Assembly: GCA_934402315.1 (NCBI GenBank)
Contig: CAKRTS010000009.1
Location: forward strand, 1-64,000
Source of the DNA: an uncultured Acetatifactor sp.
Lineage (GTDB): Bacteria > Bacillota > Clostridia > Lachnospirales > Lachnospiraceae
Length of the DNA stretch: 64,000 nt
Direction of reading: 5' to 3'
Within the stretch, counting starts at the first letter, position 1. Each line of letters opens with the position of its first letter. The notes under the pieces were generated by a model that saw only the letters and a list, made by a program, of their open reading frames with translations, made no database searches and was not told the origin of the DNA. This document shows positions 48,321-56,301 of the stretch, one piece after another. A program made the position numbers and the translations under genes.

Positions 48321-48340
48321 GCAAGTGACGTTGTACAACT
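48321..48340 (+). repeat. Minimal remnant of the palindromic repeat
   Basis: GCAAGTGACGTTGTACAACT, that is the left terminus GCAAGTGACGTTG running straight into the right terminus CAACT. It lies 33 bp after the end of copy B. Confidence 0.5.
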
Positions 48341-48406
48341 AATACTAGAAAACTTAAACATTTGTAAATGGTTACTAAAATTATAAATTAAGAGTGAGGT
48401 GGAAGA

Positions 48407-49312
48407 ATGGCAGCAAGAGGATTGGGAAAAGGGTTGGATTCGCTGATACCGAATGCAGTAGGGGAAGCAAAGGTTAAGAAGGAAAGCAAGGCGGAATCGA
48501 AGGAAGAAAAGAGAGAGGATGGAAAGGAAACTGTTGTAAAAATTACAATGGTTGAGCCTAACCGAAAGCAGCCACGTAAGAATTTTGATGAGGATGCCTT
48601 GCAGGAGCTGGCTGATTCAATCAAGCAGTTCGGTTTAATTCAGCCGATTCTTGTACAGGACAGGAAGGATCACTATGAAATTATAGCGGGTGAGAGAAGA
48701 TGGCGTGCGGCAAAGATTGCCGGACTGAAAGAAGTTCCTGTAATTATCCGTAATTATTCGGAAAAGGAAATTATGGAGATCTCTCTTATCGAGAACATTC
48801 AGCGTGAGGATTTGAACCCGATTGAAGAAGCGCAGGCATATAAACGTTTGTTAGAAGAATTTCATCTGAAGCAGGATGAGGTTGCCGAGAGGGTGTCCAA
48901 GAGCAGAGCTGCTGTGACAAATTCCATGAGATTGCTCAAGCTTGGAGAGGAAGTCCAGCAGATGTTGATCGACGACATGATTAGCACCGGACATGCCCGT
49001 GCACTTCTTGCCATTGAAAATCAGGAGGAGCAGTATACGATTGCCCAGAAGATTTTCGATGAAAAGCTGAGTGTGCGTGATGTGGAGAAGCTGGTTAAGA
49101 ATCTGAATAAGCCGGCAAAGAATCCGAAGAAGTCCACCTCTACCGATAAGACAATGGAAGCAATTTATCTTGATCTGGAGGAAAAATTGAAGAACCGGCT
49201 GAGCACAAAGGTAACGGTTACTTCAAAGGGAGACGGTGCCGGAAAGATTGAGATTGAATTTTACAATCATGAGGATTTGGACAGGCTGATGGATCTCATG
49301 GGAAAAAACTAG
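48407..49312 (+). CDS. parB: Chromosome-partitioning protein ParB/Spo0J
   Basis: CTP-dependent clamp that loads at parS and recruits SMC. The 301-residue protein shows the N-terminal CTPase motif AGERRWRAAKIAGLKEVPVI, the ENIQREDLNPIEEA box, the helix-turn-helix KSRAAVTNSMRLLKL and a C-terminal dimerisation domain. A Lys/Glu-rich segment near residues 22-45 precedes the core. GGTGGAAG precedes the ATG. Confidence 0.96.
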   Translation: MAARGLGKGLDSLIPNAVGEAKVKKESKAESKEEKREDGKETVVKITMVEPNRKQPRKNFDEDALQELADSIKQFGLIQPILVQDRKDHYEIIAGERRWRAAKIAGLKEVPVIIRNYSEKEIMEISLIENIQREDLNPIEEAQAYKRLLEEFHLKQDEVAERVSKSRAAVTNSMRLLKLGEEVQQMLIDDMISTGHARALLAIENQEEQYTIAQKIFDEKLSVRDVEKLVKNLNKPAKNPKKSTSTDKTMEAIYLDLEEKLKNRLSTKVTVTSKGDGAGKIEIEFYNHEDLDRLMDLMGKN

Positions 49313-49337
49313 AAAACGAAGACACTAAAGGAGAAAT

Positions 49338-49856
49338 ATGAACAGTACATTTTTAAATCAGATCGGCCTGGGGTCATTTGATCTGGGATACCTGTTTCTG
49401 GTATCTGTCATTCTCGGAGTAATTGCGATTGCGGCGATCGTTCTGTTGATTATACAGATCTGTAAGGTAAATAAGCTGAAGGGCCGCCTTGATAAATTTC
49501 TTTTGGGAAAAGATGGTGCAAGTCTGGAACAGGATATTGTCGGTCTGTGCGAAGATAACAAATTTTTAAAGAACAGCACAGAAAAGAATAAAAAAGATAT
49601 TCGGAATTTGTATAAGAGAATGGAGACTGCTTATCAGAAAATGGGGCTGGTAAAGTACGACGCATTTAATCAGATGGGAGGACAGCTGAGCTTCAGTCTT
49701 GCATTGCTGGACGAGAACAATAATGGATTCATTATCAATTCCGTTCACAGTACTGAGGGATGCTATTCTTATACAAAGGAAATCAAAAACGGGGACTGTG
49801 CGATTTCACTCGGAACGGAAGAAGCGGAAGCATTGGCAATCGCCATGGGAGAGTAA
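49338..49856 (+). CDS. DUF4446 family membrane-anchored protein
   Basis: A 172-residue protein with one N-terminal span (about 18-40) followed by a charged coiled-coil-like stretch. A conserved soluble domain follows (MGLVKYDAFNQMGGQLSFSLALLDENNNGFIINSVHS, outline, then YTKEIKNG). The family is regularly found next to parB in Clostridia; its function is not known. It lies 25 bp after parB and 2 bp before the HD-GYP gene, so the genes are co-transcribed. Confidence 0.88.
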   Translation: MNSTFLNQIGLGSFDLGYLFLVSVILGVIAIAAIVLLIIQICKVNKLKGRLDKFLLGKDGASLEQDIVGLCEDNKFLKNSTEKNKKDIRNLYKRMETAYQKMGLVKYDAFNQMGGQLSFSLALLDENNNGFIINSVHSTEGCYSYTKEIKNGDCAISLGTEEAEALAIAMGE

Positions 49857-49858
49857 AA

Positions 49859-50908
49859 ATGATACTAAAATCAATAAGGGAGTTGGAGGAGAATGATATT
49901 CTTGCCAGAGATATTCTGACAGACGATTACAGAATCATTCTTCCCCAGGGTGTGGAGATAAGAAAGGATTATATAGAAAAGCTGGAAGAGCTGGGAATCA
50001 AAGAGGTCTATGTCAGGGAAAAGGTTGAGCCGGGAGAGATCCTGATCCTCAAATCGGAAACTGAAAAATCAATTAAAAAGACGGTAAAGGAAGTTCTCGA
50101 AAGGCATACTTACCAGAATAATGATGAACTTCTGGAGCTGAATAAGGCAGCGGATGAAATCATTTCTTCGATTCTGGAAGAGGACAAAGTCGTTGAGAGG
50201 ATATTTGATATTAAGGAGAGAAGTTCAGATATTTATGAACATTCCATCAGTATTTGTTCTCTTGCAATTCTGACAGCTTTGAGATTGAATGTTGAGATCA
50301 GCAAGATTCATGACATTGGCGTTGGATGTCTGCTTCACGACATCGGTCTGAGGTACATGACGATTGATTACAACGATCAGGATGTGGAGACGTTAAACCG
50401 GCAGGAGCTGATTGAATATATGAAGCATCCTGTATACGGATATTCTTCTTTAAAGGATGAAGGATGGATCTCTGAATTAAGTAAATCTATTATCCTGTAT
50501 CATCATGAGAGACTGGATGGTTCCGGCTTTCCGCTTCATACGAAGGACATACCGTTTGAATGCCGGATCGTGAATGTGTGCGATGCATTTGATGAAATGA
50601 TCTGTGGGATCACCTGCAAGAGAGTGAAAATTTATCAGGCAATCGAGTATTTGAAGAATTTCAAAGGAAAGCTGTTTGATGAAAAGATTGTAGACGCTTT
50701 TCTAAAATTTACAGCAGTGTATCCTGCCGGTACAAAAGTTTTGACAAATGAGGGTGAGACCGCTGTTGTTCTGGCACAGAACAAGAATTTCCAGGACAGA
50801 CCCGTCATTCGTATCATCAAAGACAGAAATGGCAATGTTGTAACAAAGGAAGTTATTAAAGACCTTGTAAAGGTCCATAATATATTTATTGAAAAAATAC
50901 TGGATTAA
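49859..50908 (+). CDS. HD-GYP domain protein, possible cyclic-di-GMP phosphodiesterase
   Basis: A 349-residue cytosolic protein with an N-terminal DUF3391-like or adaptor part (about 1-110) and an HD-GYP domain. The latter has the motifs HDIGVGCLLHDIGL, HPVYGYSSL, YHHERLDGSGFP and CDAFDEM. The GYP signature reads GFP and the Lys usually following HDIG is Leu, so phosphodiesterase activity is plausible but not certain. A last segment (about 290-345) has a small beta-domain. The ATG at 49859 is placed by GGGAGAG; longer starts overlap DUF4446. Confidence 0.85.
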   Translation: MILKSIRELEENDILARDILTDDYRIILPQGVEIRKDYIEKLEELGIKEVYVREKVEPGEILILKSETEKSIKKTVKEVLERHTYQNNDELLELNKAADEIISSILEEDKVVERIFDIKERSSDIYEHSISICSLAILTALRLNVEISKIHDIGVGCLLHDIGLRYMTIDYNDQDVETLNRQELIEYMKHPVYGYSSLKDEGWISELSKSIILYHHERLDGSGFPLHTKDIPFECRIVNVCDAFDEMICGITCKRVKIYQAIEYLKNFKGKLFDEKIVDAFLKFTAVYPAGTKVLTNEGETAVVLAQNKNFQDRPVIRIIKDRNGNVVTKEVIKDLVKVHNIFIEKILD

Positions 50909-50920
50909 GAGGAGGACATT

Positions 50921-52213
50921 ATGATCGACATTAAGTTTTTAAGGGAGAACCCGGAGCTGGTAAAGGAAAACATTAAGAAGAAATTTCAGGATGCAAAGCT
51001 GCCGATGGTAGACGAGGTAATCAAACTGGATGCTGAGAACAGAAAAGCAAAACAGGAGGCTGATGATCTCAGAAACCGTCGTAATAAGATTTCCAAGGAA
51101 ATCGGCGGACTGATGGCACAGGGAAAGAAGGAAGAGGCAGAAGCAAAGAAGCAGGAGGTTGCTGCTGGAGCAAAGAGACTGGCAGAGCTTGAGGTACTGG
51201 AGGGAGAGCTTCAGGAGAAGATTACGAAGATCATGATGGTTATCCCGAACATCATTGATCCTTCCGTACCGGTTGGTAAGGATGACAGCGAGAACGTAGA
51301 AATTGAAAAATTCGGTGAGCCGAAGGTTCCTGACTTTGAAGTGCCTTATCATGCGGATATTCTGGAAAGCATCAGTGGTCTTGACAAAGAAGCAGCAGGA
51401 CGTACCAGCGGAAACGGATTCTATTATCTGATGGGCGATGCTGCCAGAATCCATTCTGCAATGATTAGCTATGCAAGAGACTTTATGATCGACAAGGGCT
51501 TTACCTATTGCATTCCTCCTTTCATGATCCGTAGCAGCGTTGTAAACGGCGTTATGAGCTTTGCGGAGATGGAAGCCATGATGTATAAGATTGAGGGAGA
51601 AGATCTCTATCTGATCGGAACTTCAGAGCATTCCATGATCGGTAAGTTTAAGGGACAGCTTGTGCAGGAGGATCAGCTTCCTATCACAATGACTTCCTAT
51701 TCTCCCTGCTTCAGAAAAGAGGTAGGCTCTCACGGTATTGAAGAGAGAGGTGTTTATCGTGTACACCAGTTTGAAAAGCAGGAAATGGTTGTTCTCTGTA
51801 AGCCGGAGGATTCTATGGACTGGTATAATAAGATGTGGTCTTACACAGTTGAATTTTTCCGCAGTCTGGATGTCCCTGTGCGTACTCTTGAATGCTGCAG
51901 CGGCGACCTTGCTGATCTGAAGGTGAAATCCTGTGACGTGGAAGCATGGAGCCCGAGACAGAAGAAATACTTTGAGGTAGGTTCCTGCTCGACTCTCGGT
52001 GACGCTCAGGCAAGACGTCTCGGAATCCGTACAAAGGGAGAGGACGGAACATATTTCGTACACACTCTGAATAATACGGTTCTTGCAACTCCCAGAGGAT
52101 TGATTGCCTTCCTTGAAAACAATGTCAACGAGGATGGAACGATCAATATCCCCGAAGCGCTTCGTCCTTATATGGGAGGAAAAGAAAAGATCTATCCTAC
52201 AAAGAGCAAGTAA
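50921..52213 (+). CDS. serS: Seryl-tRNA synthetase
   Basis: Class II synthetase charging tRNA-Ser. The 430-residue protein has the N-terminal tRNA-binding coiled coil (about 28-105), motif 2 (FRKEVGSHGIEERGVYRVHQF) and motif 3 (NNTVLATPRGLIAFLEN). AGGAGGAC precedes ATG 13 bp after the HD-GYP stop. There is no T-box leader, so it is probably read with the upstream genes. Confidence 0.96.
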   Translation: MIDIKFLRENPELVKENIKKKFQDAKLPMVDEVIKLDAENRKAKQEADDLRNRRNKISKEIGGLMAQGKKEEAEAKKQEVAAGAKRLAELEVLEGELQEKITKIMMVIPNIIDPSVPVGKDDSENVEIEKFGEPKVPDFEVPYHADILESISGLDKEAAGRTSGNGFYYLMGDAARIHSAMISYARDFMIDKGFTYCIPPFMIRSSVVNGVMSFAEMEAMMYKIEGEDLYLIGTSEHSMIGKFKGQLVQEDQLPITMTSYSPCFRKEVGSHGIEERGVYRVHQFEKQEMVVLCKPEDSMDWYNKMWSYTVEFFRSLDVPVRTLECCSGDLADLKVKSCDVEAWSPRQKKYFEVGSCSTLGDAQARRLGIRTKGEDGTYFVHTLNNTVLATPRGLIAFLENNVNEDGTINIPEALRPYMGGKEKIYPTKSK

Positions 52214-52237
52214 ATTTTTTCAGGATCGGAGATCAGA

Positions 52238-52957
52238 ATGAAGAAAAATAAGATCAGCGCATTTATGATGCTATTTTCGGGGATTTTTCTGACAGTCGGA
52301 ATCGCGCTTTTTGCGGGAGGTATATACTGGCTTGTAAATGCCTTGAATTTTAAAGCCACGGCAGAGAAAATTACCGGAGAGATCAGCAGAATAGAATCGT
52401 ACCGGGATTCGGACGGGGATATGAGCCATTCCGTCTTTGTGACTTATCATTATGGCGGGAAGCTCTATGAAGATGTGGAAATCAGTAGTTACAGCAGCAG
52501 TATGTATGAGGGAAAAGATGTAACTTTGTACTGTGATCCCGAGCGTCCCGGAAAGGTCAGAGAAGGCTCCATGTACTTTTTCGGGCCGGTTATGCTGATT
52601 GGCATGGGTGCAATTTTTGCGTGTGTGGGAGGCGGCACCATGATTGTTCCGCTGAAAACGAGCGCAAGAAATAAAAAGCTAAGGGAAAACGGAAGAAGCA
52701 TTTATGCCACGGTTGAACAGACCATATACAATACAAGCGTGTCAGTCAACGGTGTTCATCCCTATAACCTGATCTGTACATACCGGGATGATTACAAAGA
52801 CATCACCTATCGTTTCAGAAGCCATGATCTCTGGACAGATCCGTCTTCCGTATTCCCGGATGGAAGCACCATCGAGGTCAGGGTTGCCGGTGATGACTAC
52901 AGTAAATACTATATAAATACGGACGAGCTCGACAGGAAAATAATGGATTATACTTGA
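52238..52957 (+). CDS. DUF3592 domain membrane protein
   Basis: A 239-residue protein with two spans (about 8-35 and 113-138) and two extracytoplasmic DUF3592-like beta domains. The first is KATAEKITGEISRIESYRDSDG...VFVTYHYGGKLYEDV (in outline), the second YATVEQTIYNTSVSVNGVHPYNLICTY. The repeats suggest internal duplication. No catalytic residues are seen and function is unknown. Its stop lies about 53 bp before the preferred start of the DUF3881 gene. Confidence 0.75.
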   Translation: MKKNKISAFMMLFSGIFLTVGIALFAGGIYWLVNALNFKATAEKITGEISRIESYRDSDGDMSHSVFVTYHYGGKLYEDVEISSYSSSMYEGKDVTLYCDPERPGKVREGSMYFFGPVMLIGMGAIFACVGGGTMIVPLKTSARNKKLRENGRSIYATVEQTIYNTSVSVNGVHPYNLICTYRDDYKDITYRFRSHDLWTDPSSVFPDGSTIEVRVAGDDYSKYYINTDELDRKIMDYT

Positions 52958-53010
52958 AAAATCTGCGAAAATGTTGTAAATTAGTCAAGCTGAGAAAGAA
53001 GGTGAAATTT

Positions 53011-53919
53011 TTGCATAAATATATGAGAGCGGTGGGATTCAGCCACTTTGAAAACCGAAGACAGCTTCAGGAGCTTTTGACGGAGGTCGTCATGAATTCT
53101 GACAGACGCGCAATGACTATGGATGCTGTCACCTCCTATCAGGATCATACGCTCCTGGGTGAATTCTGCAAAAATTTCGCCGACGGTCTTGGAATCGCGG
53201 TCTGCGGGGAATTTGACGATGATGAAAAATTCATCTACGAATATTTTTATCCCTATCTGGACGGAAGCGGGATAACCTCGTATGAAGATGTCTCGGTGGA
53301 ACGCCATGCGGACAAGGATTCCTATGCCGGTGTATGCGATGACGTCAAGGTAGGAATTTCCCTGATCTTTTATTTGAAAAATAAGATTCCTTATATCAAG
53401 GCGCAGGCAACGGATAAGCTGCCGATCAGGGGAACGACCCTGACGCTGTCTGCGTTATCCGTAAGCGGATCTATCATGCTTCCGATCAAGAAGGACGAGG
53501 AGCAGATAGAGCGTGTGAAGAAGGCATCAGTCAACAGAAATAATCTGATGATTGCAGCAAGAAAAGGCGACGAGGATGCCATAGAGACCCTGACGCTGGA
53601 AGACATGGATATGTACACCACGATTTCAAAGAAGATTCAGACGGAAGACATTTTCAGTCTTGTAGATACTTACTTCATGCCGTATGGAGTGGAGTGTGAC
53701 CAGTATTCTGTACTCGGAGAAATTGTCGGCGTCCGGAAGACAAAGAACCGGATCACCGATGAGGAAATATATATTTTAACAATTTGCTGTAATGAATTGA
53801 CATTTGACGTTTCAATTAATATAATAGATTTGTTCGGCGAACCTCAGGTCGGCAGAAGATTCAAGGGAGTCATCTGGTTGCAGGGAAATATCAACTTTCC
53901 CGAGGATGCCGCACTGTAA
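53011..53919 (+). CDS. DUF3881 family protein
   Basis: A 302-residue soluble protein beginning HKYMRAVGFSHFENRRQLQELL, the usual N-terminus of this clostridial family. A TTG start at 53011 after AAGGTG fits that alignment; a longer in-frame start at 52954 adds 19 basic residues unlike the family. The C-terminal 70 residues form a beta-rich domain (EIVGVRKTKNRITDEEIYILTICCN). No function is known; serS neighbours it in several Lachnospiraceae as I recall, which I cannot check. Confidence 0.75.
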   Translation: MHKYMRAVGFSHFENRRQLQELLTEVVMNSDRRAMTMDAVTSYQDHTLLGEFCKNFADGLGIAVCGEFDDDEKFIYEYFYPYLDGSGITSYEDVSVERHADKDSYAGVCDDVKVGISLIFYLKNKIPYIKAQATDKLPIRGTTLTLSALSVSGSIMLPIKKDEEQIERVKKASVNRNNLMIAARKGDEDAIETLTLEDMDMYTTISKKIQTEDIFSLVDTYFMPYGVECDQYSVLGEIVGVRKTKNRITDEEIYILTICCNELTFDVSINIIDLFGEPQVGRRFKGVIWLQGNINFPEDAAL

Positions 53920-53924
53920 CAGTT

Positions 53925-53996
53925 GTTCCCATAGTTAAATGGATATAACAAGCGCCTCCTAAGCACTAGTTGTGGGTTCGATTCCCGCTGGGAACA
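53925..53996 (+). tRNA. tRNA-Arg (anticodon CCU)
   Basis: A complete cloverleaf folds by eye: acceptor GTTCCCA (53925-53931) with TGGGAAC (53989-53995), D-stem GTTA/TAAC, anticodon stem AGCGC/GCACT (one mismatch) with loop CTCCTAA giving anticodon CCT, and T-arm TGGG-TTCGATT-CCCG. Discriminator A is at 53996 and the CCA end is not encoded. It reads AGG codons. A long terminator follows, and beyond it the mobile island begins. Confidence 0.9.
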
Positions 53997-54019
53997 TTCA
54001 CGCAGGCTGCAAGCCGTGC

Positions 54020-54082
54020 AAAAAAAGAGATAACGCGCCTCGTGTGAGTTCGCTCACAAACGAGGCGTGTTATCTCTTTTTT
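54020..54082 (+). terminator. Long rho-independent terminator after tRNA-Arg
   Basis: AAAAAAGAGATAACGCGCCTCG pairs with CGAGGCGTGTTATCTCTTTTTT (nearly perfect, split by a GTGAG-TTCG-CTCAC apical hairpin). A-tract and T-tract at both ends make it bidirectional. The written arms are positions 54021-54042 and 54060-54082. Confidence 0.9.
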
Positions 54083-54153
54083 ATAGGGCGCCAGCCCAGG
54101 AAAAATTCTTTGACTAAATTAAATACTTGCGCTGTTGGTATGTTTATGATCCC

Positions 54154-56093
54154 ATTTTTGACAGTTAAAAGAAACTAAAGACCCCACAACCAGCATAAAT
54201 ACGCTGTTTGCGAGGTCTTCTTTATTGCAAGGTATGTAGCTATTTTTGCTTCTTTTGCGTCTGATTCAATATTTTTCTCATATTTTTTTGAGATATGATT
54301 TGATAGTCAGTTCGGAAACCAAATGTCTCATGTAAGACATCCGTCAAATCTGTTCTGGTATAGGTTGGAATGTAGCCTTCTCCGGGGGCAATCATCATGT
54401 CCATGGTTCTCAGTGTCTTTATGATCTCTTCACAGGTAAACTTATGATTCAGCTTTTTTTCCAGAATCCTGTAGATCACAAGTGCAGTAAAGCAGGTGGT
54501 GAAATGTGCCGTGATCCTGTCCTTTCTGGACAGATATACCGGTCTGGCTTTGAATTCTGTTTTCATGATGCGGAAGCATTCTTCGATTTCCCATCTTTTC
54601 TGATTGATTTTGATGATGTCTGCTGCATCATAATCGAGATTTGTACAGACAGCATAAAATCCGTCATATTTGGCTTCGGTATCAATCTGCTCCTGATTCA
54701 AGGCGGTAACCGTCTTACTGGCTATTTCACCATCCGCAGTACAGTGACCCTGATCGACAAAGCGTTTTGGATCATTTGCGTTTTTTCGGACGAGCGAAGA
54801 CGGATTTGCCACAAACTTTTTTGCTCTTTCTATCTGCTGTGAACGAATTGTCTGCTGGTAGTGCCGGTACTTGATGGAGTAAGTTACAATCAAATGCTGT
54901 TCAAGATTATCTTCATTTATCCATCTGTCTTTATAGAAAACTTTGTCATAATCTTTTTCTTCATCCAGTTCGCTGAGACTGTATTTTTTTCTGCTCCCGG
55001 GAAGATACCAGCCATCCTCCCCCAGACAGAAATCCTGCAGGAAGGTCTTCAGCTTTTTGATGGATTGTGTTGTCACGAATCCACGTCCCTGAATGCTGTT
55101 GAATTTGCGGTTGGCGGTAGAAGAAAGCCCGGAATCCGTACACACAATGAAATCAGAAGCGTCAAAGTCTCTGATGATTTTCTTTTCTAACGGAGTCATG
55201 GAGGGCTGTTCGTTCTGGTTTCCGTCAAAGACAGAAAAGGAAAGAGGAATGCCGTCAGCATCCATAAACAGCCCCATCTGGACGATAGGATTAGGTCTAT
55301 GTTCTTTCGAAATACCGTACTTTCGGAAGCTGTCTTCCTGCTCAATTTCAAAGTAGTAGTTGGTGCAGTCATAATAGAGAACATTCTTTTTGCGTTCCAT
55401 GATGGATTGCGAATTTCTGTAAAGCTCTGACTGGAAGAAATCATTTTCCTTCGCAAGAATCTCTAAAGCTCTGTAAACCTGATGCAGGCTGCATCTGGAT
55501 GGTTCCAGAAAGCTCTGTGAACTTTCGAGAGAGGAGAGCATTGAACCGGGAGCAATGATTCTGGCATAAACAAGCATGGAAAGAATGTCATTTAAATCAA
55601 AATCGAATTTATATTTGTCGGAAATATCCGCACAGATCCTAGGAAGACCGAGGGAATGGTATATGTCCTGAAGGAATAAGTACCCGACGTTGCAGGAGCG
55701 GCGAGCGTTTTTATCAATCAGCAAGGATGGAGAATATTTAAGGAGAATTCCCTGTTTTGCTTCCTTTTCTGCAAGAGTGAGTTTTTTGACATACTGCTTA
55801 GCCCATTCGACAGGGTCCTGCCCGCCACATCTGGCTTTGATTTCTTCAATACTGCCGAGGCGTTCAACCGTTTTTGTAGTAGTCTTATTCCCGATACGAA
55901 TAGATTTCTGGACGTAATAGGTAGGTGAGTTTTTTGTTCCGGCACAAGTAAGTTTCATAAGGCACATCCTCCGTAGCCTTATTATAGCACAAATACGCAC
56001 AAATAGCCACAAGAAAATGAAGAAAATTTGACAAAAAATACAGGCTTTAAAAGACCTGCAAGGATTTTTCTCTTATTCAACTGTCAAACTACC
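54154..56093 (-). mobile_element. IS1634-like insertion sequence
   Basis: A single-transposase element about 1.94 kb long. Inverted ends share TTTGACAGTTAAA-like (left, from about 54155) and the complement of TTCAACTGTCAAACT (right, to about 56090). The right limit is fixed at 56093/56094, where sequence shared with the complete IS1182-like element begins. A terminator-like hairpin (54172-54222) follows the transposase. No clear target duplication is seen, as the other half of the IS1182 copy is missing on the left side. Confidence 0.8.
54240..55958 (-). CDS. IS1634-family transposase (DDE)
   Basis: A 572-residue transposase, intact. DDE residues are recognisable in VLYYDCTNYYFE, FIVCTDSGLSS and the Y-(2)-R-(3)-E-like box QKRWEIEECFRIMKTEF. 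The start at 55958 follows GGAGGATGTGCC; a longer in-frame start at 56012 lacks a ribosome site. Length fits the family (about 550-600), so the element may still be active. It faces back toward tRNA-Arg. Confidence 0.92.
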   Translation of the reverse strand: MKLTCAGTKNSPTYYVQKSIRIGNKTTTKTVERLGSIEEIKARCGGQDPVEWAKQYVKKLTLAEKEAKQGILLKYSPSLLIDKNARRSCNVGYLFLQDIYHSLGLPRICADISDKYKFDFDLNDILSMLVYARIIAPGSMLSSLESSQSFLEPSRCSLHQVYRALEILAKENDFFQSELYRNSQSIMERKKNVLYYDCTNYYFEIEQEDSFRKYGISKEHRPNPIVQMGLFMDADGIPLSFSVFDGNQNEQPSMTPLEKKIIRDFDASDFIVCTDSGLSSTANRKFNSIQGRGFVTTQSIKKLKTFLQDFCLGEDGWYLPGSRKKYSLSELDEEKDYDKVFYKDRWINEDNLEQHLIVTYSIKYRHYQQTIRSQQIERAKKFVANPSSLVRKNANDPKRFVDQGHCTADGEIASKTVTALNQEQIDTEAKYDGFYAVCTNLDYDAADIIKINQKRWEIEECFRIMKTEFKARPVYLSRKDRITAHFTTCFTALVIYRILEKKLNHKFTCEEIIKTLRTMDMMIAPGEGYIPTYTRTDLTDVLHETFGFRTDYQIISQKNMRKILNQTQKKQK

Positions 56094-56262
56094 GGCTTTT
56101 TGCTCACGGGAAGTCAGGTTTGTAAAGCTGTCAAAAAGGGACAATTGTTCTACATCATTCGCTTTAAAAGACATACGGATACCACCTTTAGTTGATGGTT
56201 GTATTATACCATGGATTACTTTATAATGTATATCATTGGGATAACCTTTTGACCCCAGTATC
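56094..56262 (-). pseudogene. 5' fragment of an IS1182-like element
   Basis: These 169 bp match the end of the complete IS1182-like element (about 59865-60048): the first 27 codons of its transposase from ATG at 56174 (MSFKANDVEQLSLF, versus T at residue 5 in the full copy), the leader, and the terminal CTTTTGACCCCAGTATC (56246-56262). The rest of the gene is absent; the IS1634-like element abuts codon 27 exactly. The IS1634 insertion plus a deletion explains this. Confidence 0.88.
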
Positions 56263-56301
56263 GTGGCGAAAGCAGCGTCACTCTGGATTAAGGAGTAAAG
56301 A

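Noticed and set aside
44164..48340. CRISPR-like array from the repeated segments near the origin
   Set aside because: Copies are kilobases apart, palindromic and 158 bp long, with no regular spacers or cas genes.
53972..54178. 68-codon frame running from the tRNA-Arg T-arm through its terminator
   Set aside because: It overlaps the tRNA and the perfect terminator stem, so coding is not credible.
54176..54222. Separate regulatory hairpin left of the IS1634-like transposase
   Set aside because: It lies within the IS just after the transposase stop and is most simply that element's own terminator.
53925..56093. An integrative element using tRNA-Arg as attachment site
   Set aside because: No integrase and no duplicated tRNA 3' end were found downstream; the island is explained by IS elements.
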